Source: Alphaproteobacteria bacterium (GTDB taxonomy: Bacteria; Myxococcota_A; UBA796; GCA-2862545). From it: a stretch of 10,017 nt of DNA. Shown piece after piece: positions 1 to 7,370 of this stretch (positions are counted from its first letter, which is position 1; each line of letters opens with the position of its first letter). The DNA is taken from assembly GCA_020632955.1 (NCBI GenBank), contig JACKEO010000037.1, forward strand, positions 1 through 10,017, written 5' to 3'. The notes under the pieces were generated by a model. The model worked only from the letters and a program-made list of their open reading frames with translations, was not told the origin of the DNA and ran no database searches. The translations under genes and the position numbers were made by a program.

Positions 1-80
1 CCGCTCGCCAGCACGTAGTAGATGCCCCCGGCGCGCTTCTGGCGCTCCAGGCGCCACTTCCGCGGCTTGTCGAAGGTCAT
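1..80 (-). CDS. Probable tyrosine-type integrase, N-terminal fragment (runs off left edge)
   Basis: Only the first 26 codons are in the window. They read MTFDKPRKWRLERQKRAGG followed by IYYVLAS. A basic N-terminus leading into a G-x-YYV strand resembles the start of the arm-binding domain of phage and island tyrosine recombinases. The ATG at 80-78 is preceded on the minus strand by GAGG about 7 bases upstream, a sound ribosome site. The stronger argument is position: the gene reads away from a tRNA-Arg gene that is cut in its anticodon loop about 130 bases upstream, with direct repeats and inverted repeats between them, as expected beside an attachment site. The catalytic domain (R-H-R-Y) lies outside the window, so the family call is inferred from context plus a short N-terminus. 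Another element-borne DNA-binding protein is possible. Confidence 0.5.
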   Translation of the reverse strand, partial: MTFDKPRKWRLERQKRAGGIYYVLAS

Positions 81-105
81 GGTTCCGCCTCGCTTTCGGC
101 CGCAG

Positions 106-138
106 CCGTCACGTTCACGGCAGTGCTAACGTAAGCAC
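106..138. promoter_or_regulatory. Two adjacent palindromes upstream of the integrase (candidate operator)
   Basis: Positions 123-138 read GTGCTAACGTAAGCAC, which is self-complementary at 14 of 16 bases (only the 6/11 pair fails). Just beside it, 106-120 (CCGTCACGTTCACGG) is a weaker imperfect palindrome with four-base outer arms. Both lie 26-58 bases in front of the integrase ATG, where a dimeric repressor or excisionase would bind. On the minus strand the larger palindrome contains TACGTT, a possible -10 hexamer, but I could not find a convincing -35 at the right spacing. The symmetry is seen directly; the operator role is inferred. Confidence 0.35.
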
Positions 139-160
139 ATCCGTGTCCGCGAGAGGCGGG

Positions 161-191
161 GTGGAAGTCGGGCACGAACCGTGGAAGTTCG
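161..191. repeat. Direct repeat GTGGAAGT spaced 20 bp (candidate integrase arm sites)
   Basis: GTGGAAGT occurs at 161-168 and again at 181-188, exactly 20 bases (about two helical turns) apart, in the same orientation. Similarity extends loosely into the following bases (TCG in the first copy, TTCG in the second). Short direct repeats between an integrase gene and the crossover core are the usual form of arm-type integrase sites, so that is my reading. With only two 8-bp copies, chance cannot be excluded. Confidence 0.35.
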
Positions 192-217
192 CCTTCAGAC
201 TGAAAAGTTTAGAAGGC
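191..217. other. Candidate attachment-site core at the tRNA junction
   Basis: GCCTTC at 191-196 and GAAGGC at 212-217 form a perfect 6-bp inverted repeat separated by 15 bases. The right arm is part of the tRNA-Arg anticodon stem and loop, and the left arm lies in sequence that is not tRNA. Tyrosine recombinases bind two inverted core half-sites flanking a 6-8 bp crossover, and this geometry fits. The tRNA match on the minus strand ends at about 209 (nucleotide 38 of the tRNA), so the crossover would lie in or next to the anticodon loop. The inverted repeat and the break in tRNA identity are seen; the recombination-site role is inferred. Confidence 0.4.
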
Positions 218-246
218 CGGTGCTCTATCCACTGAGCTACGGGAGC
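209..246 (-). pseudogene. 5' half of tRNA-Arg(UCU), interrupted in the anticodon loop
   Basis: Reading the minus strand from 246, the first 38 tRNA nucleotides are intact. The acceptor strand is GCTCCCG, then TA, then the D-arm (GCTC, loop AGTGGATA, GAGC), A26, the anticodon strand CCGGC and the loop CTTCTAA with anticodon TCT. The next bases should be GCCGG to close the anticodon stem, but the sequence reads ACTTT. No T-arm, and no CGGGAGC to pair with the acceptor, follows in the next 130 bases before the integrase start. The gene therefore stops at nucleotide 38. E. coli argU, which has the same anticodon-loop sequence, is a known prophage integration site. Most likely an element has inserted here and the 3' half lies at its far end, beyond the left edge. 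An unusual intron is a less likely alternative. Confidence 0.75.
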
Positions 247-301
247 AGCGCGTCGCGGCGCGCCGGCAACCTACCGCAGCCCACCCGGGCGACCCACCCG
301 A

Positions 302-850
302 TCAGCGCGTGATCGTGCCGCGTGCGCCGAGGCGCAGCTGGGCGCCGCCCGACTCGCCCTGGGCGTCGATCACGGTGAAGTCGAAGGTGGTGCCCACGCT
401 CGTGACCGTGAGCTCGCCCTGGCCCCAGGCGGCCCAGGTGACCGCGCCGAGCAGCTCGTCCTGCACGGTGACGAAGAGCGTGTAGCCCGGGTCGACGTCG
501 AGCTCGTAGCTGGCCGCCGAGGGCGACGAGACGCGGATCTCGGCCGCCTGGTTCCCCACGGCGTCGCCGAGCAGGAGGATCACGTCGGTGCCGTCCTCGC
601 TGACGCAGGCGGAGGGCTGGCCGTCGACCGTGGCGCTGGCGTCGAAGGTGCCAGGCACGCTCGCGCCGTCGATGGCCAGCTCGTCCACCTGCAGGGTGGC
701 GCGCGTGGCGGCCGTGGTGCCGATCGGGCAGTCGCCCGTGGCGGGCGTGGACGGGCTGCCCGTGTCGGACGTGTCGCTGTCGCGCGGGCCCGTGCCGTTG
801 GCGAAGGCACAGGCGGCGAGCAGCAGGACGGGCAGGGTGACGGGACGCAT
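302..850 (-). CDS. Small secreted lipoprotein of unknown function
   Basis: A 182-residue protein. The start ATG (850-848) has GGAGG about 6 bases upstream. Residues 1-13 form a short signal peptide (one Arg, then a hydrophobic run) ending in a clear lipobox LAAC with the lipidated cysteine at 14. Residues 20-40 are an Asp/Ser/Thr/Gly/Pro-rich linker typical of outer-surface lipoproteins in myxobacteria. The remaining roughly 140 residues look like an all-beta domain with alternating hydrophobic strands (for example TLFVTVQ, ELTVTSV, FDFTVI) and two cysteines (41 and 82) that could form a disulfide. I recognise no family. It lies 44 bases downstream of the MYXO-CTERM protein gene on the same strand and is probably cotranscribed with it. 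The stop is TGA at 304-302. The longer open frame extending upstream of 850 is a high-GC artefact overlapping the real neighbour. Confidence 0.8.
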   Translation of the reverse strand: MRPVTLPVLLLAACAFANGTGPRDSDTSDTGSPSTPATGDCPIGTTAATRATLQVDELAIDGASVPGTFDASATVDGQPSACVSEDGTDVILLLGDAVGNQAAEIRVSSPSAASYELDVDPGYTLFVTVQDELLGAVTWAAWGQGELTVTSVGTTFDFTVIDAQGESGGAQLRLGARGTITR

Positions 851-894
851 GCGGGCCTCCGGATGGGGTGGGGTACCGCCCAGGCGGCCGGGCG

Positions 895-1950
895 TCACGT
901 GCCGGGACGTCGCCGACGCAGGCCGAGGAGGCCCATCAGGACCAGCGCCCAGCCCGCCGAGGCCGGCGCGCCCGTGCGGCAGCCCTCGCAGGCCGTGGCG
1001 AAGAGCTCCTCGTCGGTGAACTCGCCGGGCTCCACCGGGCCGGGGATGTCGATCCCCGTGTCGGTGTCGCTGATCGTGCCCGAGTCGGTGGTGCCCGAGT
1101 CGGTGGGATCGTCGGGCGTGCCCGGCGTGGGGTCGCAGGGGTCGCCCGTGCCGTCGCCGTCGTTGTCGACCTGCTGCGGGTTCGGGTTGATCGGGCAGTT
1201 GTCGACGTCGTCGGCCACGCCGTCGTCGTCGGTGTCGAGCAGCAGGGCGGTGACCAGGTCGATGTAGCCGATGCGGTTCTGGGGATCGTCGCCGTTGTCG
1301 TAGGCGTAGACGCCGGCGCGCCCCTCGGGCAGCGGCTTGTCGTCGGTGACGTCCACCAGGGTGGTGTCGTCGAGCATCAGCAGCAGGCGCTTGCCCGCGC
1401 GCACCAGGGTGAGCGCGTTCAGCGGGGAGTTGCGGGTGGTGAGGGCCGGCGCGTCGGCCTGCCCCATCATCGTGGCCTTGCCCTGCTGTACCCGGAGCAC
1501 GGCCACGCGCGGGCGCGGGGTGTCGTCGAGCGGCGGGGGACGGGAGCCCGGGGACTGCTGCGAGCCGCCGGTGTGGACCGCCAGGTAGAAGGTGCCGCCG
1601 CCGTTGTGCGAGAGCACCACGCCCATCGAGTCGTCGTCGCGGTTGCCGAGCATCGCCGTGATCGAGCCGTTCTCGAAGGGCGCGCCGCGGATCAGCCAGT
1701 TGTCGGCCGGCCCGCCGGTGCCGTAGGTGGCGTTGGGGTTGGCGGTGTCGTCGGTGGACGGGATGAGGAAGTCCCCGCCCGGCGTGGATGTGGTGCGCGA
1801 GCCCCGCCAGGGGTCGGCGTCGTAGCCGGCCACCCAGTCGTTGGTGCCGTCGACCGGGTCCCCGTCGGGGAAGGTGTCGACCTCCCACAGCGGGAGGAAG
1901 CCGGCGTGGGCGGTGGCGACACCCAGGAGCAGCAGGGCGGACGTGACCAT
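895..1950 (-). CDS. Secreted surface protein with TSP3 repeats and MYXO-CTERM-like tail
   Basis: A 351-residue protein. I chose the ATG at 1950-1948 because GGAGGA stands about 8 bases upstream and residues 1-16 form a clean signal peptide (VTSALLLLGVATAHA, cut after AHA). An upstream in-frame start would bury that peptide. Residues about 19-238 resemble a LamG/concanavalin-like jelly roll (DNWLIRGAPFENGSI, GRAGVYAYDNG, RIGYIDLVTAL); this is a fold-level guess. Residues 239-273 are thrombospondin type 3 calcium-binding repeats (DTDDDGVADDVDNCP, DNDGDGTGDPCD). Residues 274-308 are an Asp/Thr/Ser/Gly linker. The C-terminus holds C321 and C324, a hydrophobic helix at about 330-344 and RRRR at 345-348, which is the MYXO-CTERM sorting-signal layout in Myxococcota. 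The protein is expected at the cell surface. It probably leads a two-gene unit with the lipoprotein downstream. Confidence 0.85.
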   Translation of the reverse strand: MVTSALLLLGVATAHAGFLPLWEVDTFPDGDPVDGTNDWVAGYDADPWRGSRTTSTPGGDFLIPSTDDTANPNATYGTGGPADNWLIRGAPFENGSITAMLGNRDDDSMGVVLSHNGGGTFYLAVHTGGSQQSPGSRPPPLDDTPRPRVAVLRVQQGKATMMGQADAPALTTRNSPLNALTLVRAGKRLLLMLDDTTLVDVTDDKPLPEGRAGVYAYDNGDDPQNRIGYIDLVTALLLDTDDDGVADDVDNCPINPNPQQVDNDGDGTGDPCDPTPGTPDDPTDSGTTDSGTISDTDTGIDIPGPVEPGEFTDEELFATACEGCRTGAPASAGWALVLMGLLGLRRRRPGT

Positions 1951-1992
1951 CGGAAGTCCTCCGACGCGCAAGGTGCCGATCCGGCGCCCTGC

Positions 1993-2003
1993 CGTCAAGT
2001 CAA
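1993..2003 (-). promoter_or_regulatory. Possible -35 elements for the MYXO-CTERM/lipoprotein unit
   Basis: On the minus strand two overlapping -35-like hexamers, TTGACT (2003-1998) and TTGACG (1998-1993), stand about 45-50 bases in front of the gene that starts at 1950. I do not see a good -10 at 16-18 bases from either (the candidates are GC-rich), so this is a partial promoter signal only. The 137-bp gap between 1950 and 2088 must serve both divergent units. Confidence 0.3.
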
Positions 2004-2033
2004 GGCACCGTCCGGGTGCGATCGACCGCCCCC

Positions 2034-2062
2034 TTGCCGGAGGCCGGGACCGGCACTACAGT
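2034..2062 (+). promoter_or_regulatory. Sigma70-type promoter for bolA-grxD
   Basis: TTGCCG at 2034-2039 and TACAGT at 2057-2062 are separated by exactly 17 bases and resemble housekeeping -35 and -10 hexamers (4 of 6 matches each). Transcription would begin near 2069, leaving a leader of about 20 bases that contains the GGAG ribosome site at 2077-2080. This short leader also supports the GTG start at 2088 over the longer open frame starting at 2016, which would lie upstream of the promoter. Confidence 0.55.
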
Positions 2063-2087
2063 CGGGGGCTTGCCCTGGAGTCCTCCC

Positions 2088-2330
2088 GTGTTCTCGGCCG
2101 ACCGCATCAAGGCCCTCATCGAGGAGGCCCTGCCCGACTGCACGGCGGTCGTGATCGACGACGTGGGCGACGGCGAGCACTTCTCGGCGCGCGTGGTCTC
2201 CTCGGCCTTCGCGGGCCGGCCGCTGCCCGCCCAGCACCGCATGGTCTACGCGGCCCTCGGCGAGCGGATGGGTCGCGAGATCCACGCCCTCGCCCTCCGC
2301 ACCTTCACCCCCGACACCTGGGCCGGCTGA
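2088..2330 (+). CDS. BolA family protein
   Basis: An 80-residue protein starting at GTG 2088, with GGAG 7 bases upstream. The same CTGGAGTCC ribosome-site context recurs before the next gene. The whole length matches the BolA family: an N-terminal helix (residues 5-15), the GEHFSARVVS strand with H31, F41 and G43 of the F-x-G turn, QHRMVY (49-54), and the signature IHAL (65-68) with the conserved histidine H66, then T-F-T-P near the end. BolA proteins bind a [2Fe-2S] cluster jointly with CGFS glutaredoxins and act in Fe-S trafficking or in envelope and stress regulation. The partner gene lies 46 bases downstream. Whether this is functionally BolA or IbaG cannot be settled; its short length and isolation from mur genes do not decide it. 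Confidence 0.9.
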   Translation: MFSADRIKALIEEALPDCTAVVIDDVGDGEHFSARVVSSAFAGRPLPAQHRMVYAALGERMGREIHALALRTFTPDTWAG

Positions 2331-2341
2331 CCGGCCCGCGC

Positions 2342-2361
2342 GGCGGCACCCGCGTGCCGCC
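2342..2361 (+). other. GC-rich hairpin between the bolA-family gene and grxD
   Basis: GGCGGCAC (2342-2349) and GTGCCGCC (2354-2361) pair perfectly over 8 bp around a CCGC loop. The stem ends 15 bases before the grxD ATG and just upstream of its GGAG site. There is no following T-run, so it is not a standard intrinsic terminator. It might protect mRNA ends or adjust translation of grxD relative to the bolA-family gene. The structure is seen; the role is inferred. Confidence 0.4.
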
Positions 2362-2376
2362 CGCCCTGGAGTCCCC

Positions 2377-2700
2377 ATGTCCGACGACGTCCGCCAGCGC
2401 ATCGACGAGCTCGTCAAGACCAACCGGGTCGTGCTGTTCATGAAGGGCACGGCCGACTTCCCGCAGTGCGGCTTCAGCATGCGCGCCGTGCAGATCGTCA
2501 AGGCCCTCGGCGTGCCGTTCACCACCGTGAACGTCCTCGAGGACTGGGACATCCGCGAGGGCATCAAGGCCTACTCCGACTGGCCCACCATCCCGCAGCT
2601 CTACATCGACGGCGACTTCGTCGGGGGCTCCGACATCGCCATGCAGATGTACGAGTCGGGCGATCTGCACAAGCTGGTGGGCGCCTCGCTCGAGGGCTGA
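2377..2700 (+). CDS. grxD: Monothiol CGFS glutaredoxin (Grx4/GrxD type)
   Basis: A 107-residue single-domain glutaredoxin, the normal size for the class. Key residues are visible: K23 (in FMKGT), the active-site motif CGFS at 31-34 with single cysteine C31 preceded by PQ, the WPTIPQLY segment (69-76) with cis-Pro P73 for glutathione binding, and GGSD (83-86). Family members bind a glutathione-ligated [2Fe-2S] cluster as homodimers or with BolA and deliver it to client proteins in the cytoplasm. The gene has its own GGAG site 7 bases before the ATG at 2377 and sits directly after the BolA-family gene, so the two are very likely cotranscribed. This adjacency matches the known BolA-Grx physical partnership. 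Confidence in the product is high. Confidence 0.95.
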   Translation: MSDDVRQRIDELVKTNRVVLFMKGTADFPQCGFSMRAVQIVKALGVPFTTVNVLEDWDIREGIKAYSDWPTIPQLYIDGDFVGGSDIAMQMYESGDLHKLVGASLEG

Positions 2701-2778
2701 TCGTCGGTCGCCGTGCCCCCGGGGCGCGGCGGCGCTACCGGGCCGGGCGCGACGCCTCGGGCCGTCGCCGGAGGAGTC

Positions 2779-5757
<2,979 letters not shown>

Positions 5758-5766
5758 TCGCGCCCC

Positions 5767-5814
5767 CGGCCTGCGCGCCCACCCACCCGGACGATCGAGG
5801 ACGCAGGCCGTTTC
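5767..5814 (+). terminator. Possible intrinsic terminator after the SNF2 gene
   Basis: CGGCCTGCG (5767-5775) and CGCAGGCCG (5802-5810) are perfect 9-bp inverted repeats with a 26-base loop, followed by TTTCT. It begins 10 bases after the SNF2 stop codon. The stem is strong, but the loop is long and the T-run short, so termination may be partial or Rho-assisted. Confidence 0.45.
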
Positions 5815-5831
5815 TCGGGCGTGGTGACATC

Positions 5832-5871
5832 TTTCGGCAATTCCGCAGCATGGTTTTCGGAAAAGCCGCAG
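5832..5871 (+). promoter_or_regulatory. Tandem 17-bp direct repeat in the leader of the SAF/cpaB cluster
   Basis: TTTCGGCAATTCCGCAG (5832-5848) and TTTCGGAAAAGCCGCAG (5855-5871) match at 14 of 17 bases with a period of 23 bp. They share TTTCGG at one end and CCGCAG at the other. The stretch is also clearly less GC-rich than its surroundings. It lies 37-77 bases before the first SAF gene's ATG, a typical place for a response regulator or other activator to bind as two dimers. I see no convincing -35/-10 pair; GTGACA at 5824 and CATGGT at 5849 are at a poor 19-base spacing. The repeat is seen; its binding role is inferred. Confidence 0.45.
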
Positions 5872-5908
5872 ACCGATGTGGTAAGACCGTGGTGCGCAGG
5901 AGGTCCCG

Positions 5909-6286
5909 ATGCGCATCCATCCCGGTGTGGGACGCGCCGTCCTCGTGGTGTTCGCGGCCGTCGCCTTCGGCGGGGGCGTCCTCCTGGGCATGGAGCGCGA
6001 CGCCCGCACGGCCTCGGGGCCGGACGACGAGGTGCGGGTGGTGGTGGCGTTGGCCGACCTCACCGCGGGCGAGCCCATCCCGCGCACCGCACTGACCACC
6101 GTGCGCCTGCCCGCCCGGGATCTCGTGCCCGCCACGGGCGTGCCCTACCCGACGCTCACGCCGCGGGCGGTGTTCACCAGCACCTGGGACCTGGCGGGGC
6201 GCGTGCCCTACCGCCGGGTGCTCCAGGGCGAGATCGTGCAGCAGGACCACGTGCGGCCGCCTCCGGGGCATCTCGAGGCGCCGTGA
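5909..6286 (+). CDS. Short SAF-domain membrane protein (CpaB N-terminal-like)
   Basis: A 125-residue protein starting at ATG 5909 with a strong AGGAGG site 6-7 bases upstream. Residues about 8-27 are a single hydrophobic helix with a basic residue before it, so the rest should be periplasmic. Residues about 42-117 resemble a SAF domain as in CpaB/RcpC: VVVALADLTAGEPIPRTALTTVRLP, then AGRVPYRRVLQGEIVQQDHVRPP. These line up with the matching part of the two downstream CpaB proteins. The protein ends where the RcpC domain of those proteins would begin, so it is a SAF-only version. Its stop overlaps an alternative GTG of the next gene by 4 bases (GTGA), indicating tight coupling. It may act as an accessory to, or regulator of, CpaB in a Flp/Tad-type pilus system, or it may be a decayed paralogue. 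The fresh ribosome site and intact frame favour function. Confidence 0.75.
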   Translation: MRIHPGVGRAVLVVFAAVAFGGGVLLGMERDARTASGPDDEVRVVVALADLTAGEPIPRTALTTVRLPARDLVPATGVPYPTLTPRAVFTSTWDLAGRVPYRRVLQGEIVQQDHVRPPPGHLEAP

Positions 6287-6306
6287 ACCCGCATCCGAGG
6301 TGGAGC

Positions 6307-7251
6307 ATGGAGAGGTCGACGAGGACGCGCGCGGGCATCGCGCTGATGGTGGGGGCGGCCTGCGTGGCCGGCGTGGCCTCGGTCACGGTGGTCACCGTGC
6401 TCCAGCGCCTCGACGAGGCGGCACGCGCGGCCGCGGATCGTCCGGTGGAGACGGTGAAGGTGGTGGCCGCCAGCCGCACCCTCTACCAGGGCGTGGGCAT
6501 CACGCCGGAGGACCTCTTCGTGGTCACCGTGCCGGTCGACACGCTGCCGCTCACCCGCGACCCCGCGAACGCGCGGGGCGTGGTGCCGGCCGCGGTCTTC
6601 TCGGCCCGCGAGCGCGTGGTGGGGCAGATCCCCCGGGAGCGCATCCTCGTGAACGAGATCGTGCGACCCGAGCGGCTGGCCGACGGCAGCGTGGGGGAGG
6701 GGCTCAACGCGCTGGTGCCCCGCGGCATGCGGGCCATGTCGGTGGGGCTCAAGGGGGCCGACGCCGTGCACGGCTTCCTCACCCCGGGGAACTACGTCGA
6801 CGTGCTCGTCACGATGAAGGACGAGCTGGGCGAGCGCCGCACCGAGACCGTGCTCCAGGCCGTGTTCGTGCTCGGGGTGAACAGCCGCGCGGAGCAGGAG
6901 GACGTCGATGACGTCCGCGCGCGCGGCGCCCAGGCGCCGTCGGTCACCTTCCTGGTGACGCCCACGCAGGCCGAGGACATCGCCTACGCCGACGAGCTGG
7001 GCGCGCTGGGCCTCACCCTGCGCCATCCCCAGGACGTGGCCTGGCGTCCGCTGGACGGCGTCTCGATGGACGAGATCGTCCGCCGCGTGGATCCCCGCGC
7101 GGGGCTCCAGCCGGAGCGTCCCCGGGTGGAGGCCACGCTGCTGCCGCGCACCCCGAGGGGGCGGCAGGACGACGGGGGCGGCCTCATCCGCTTCTGCGCC
7201 GGTCCCGCGTGCGGCGATCTCCGGTACGAAGGAACGTCCACGGAGCGCTAG
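6307..7251 (+). CDS. cpaB: Flp/Tad pilus assembly protein CpaB (RcpC), paralogue 1
   Basis: A 314-residue protein. ATG 6307 follows GAGG 6 bases upstream; a GTG at 6283 overlapping the previous stop is a less likely start. Residues 9-31 are a membrane anchor. The SAF domain covers about 49-123 (VKVVAASRTLYQGVGI, then VVGQIPRERILVNEIVRPERL). The RcpC/CpaB domain covers about 134-245 (MRAMSVGLKGADAVHGFLTPGNYVDVLV and QAEDIAYADELGALGLTLR). CpaB proteins are inner-membrane-anchored periplasmic factors needed for Flp pilus assembly around the secretin. Compared with the next gene the core is about 77% identical by hand alignment, but the C-terminus has diverged. The usual tail strand is replaced by a Gly/Arg-rich stretch and a C-x4-C pair (C297, C302). 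Codons 3 and 6 are AGG, which is rare here. Confidence 0.88.
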   Translation: MERSTRTRAGIALMVGAACVAGVASVTVVTVLQRLDEAARAAADRPVETVKVVAASRTLYQGVGITPEDLFVVTVPVDTLPLTRDPANARGVVPAAVFSARERVVGQIPRERILVNEIVRPERLADGSVGEGLNALVPRGMRAMSVGLKGADAVHGFLTPGNYVDVLVTMKDELGERRTETVLQAVFVLGVNSRAEQEDVDDVRARGAQAPSVTFLVTPTQAEDIAYADELGALGLTLRHPQDVAWRPLDGVSMDEIVRRVDPRAGLQPERPRVEATLLPRTPRGRQDDGGGLIRFCAGPACGDLRYEGTSTER

Positions 7252-7266
7252 GTCAGGCAAAAGACC

Positions 7267-7306
7267 GGACCCAGTCGTTCCGATTGGGTCCCGGGCGAGG
7301 TACGAT
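7267..7306 (+). promoter_or_regulatory. Strong hairpin and possible promoter between the two cpaB genes
   Basis: Positions 7267-7291 fold as an 11-bp stem: GGACCCA pairs with TGGGTCC, then a G-T wobble, then TCG with CGA, around a TTC loop. No T-run follows on the plus strand, so it is at most a weak or Rho-type stop; on the minus strand it is followed by TCTTTT. Overlapping it, TTCCGA (7278-7283) and TACGAT (7301-7306) are 17 bases apart and could be a weak -35/-10 pair for the second cpaB. The 119-base gap contrasts with the tight coupling of the two genes before it, suggesting separate control of the second copy. The hairpin is seen; its function is inferred. Confidence 0.45.
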
Positions 7307-7370
7307 CCGTGCGTCGCCCCCCGTCCAAGCTCGCCCTTCCCGACCGGCTCCCTCGCCCAGGAGGTCCACG

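Noticed and set aside
81..246. A complete tRNA-Arg, or a tRNA with a group I intron
   Set aside because: No 3' half (T-arm, acceptor strand) follows within the region and I see no group I core elements. An integrase-like gene starts instead, so an integration junction is the simpler reading.
302..1888. A single 528-residue minus-strand protein
   Set aside because: Only its last 182 residues (from 850) look like protein, with a lipobox and ribosome site. The first two-thirds is an out-of-frame reading of the MYXO-CTERM gene.
2016..2087. A longer start for the BolA-family gene
   Set aside because: The extra 24 residues are Gly/Pro/Thr-rich, have no ribosome site, and overlap the TTGCCG-17-TACAGT promoter. 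BolA homology begins after the GTG at 2088.
868..2154. A 428-codon open frame on the plus strand
   Set aside because: It is antisense to the MYXO-CTERM and upstream regions, dominated by Val/Gly/Ala/Arg low complexity, and has no domain or ribosome site.
2713..2778. A longer start for the SNF2 gene
   Set aside because: There is no ribosome site before 2713 and the added residues are low-complexity. GGAGGAG precedes the GTG at 2779.
5850..6095. A small ORF starting MVFGKAADRCGK overlapping the first SAF gene
   Set aside because: It has no ribosome site, and most of it is an out-of-frame reading of the SAF gene, which has AGGAGG and homology.
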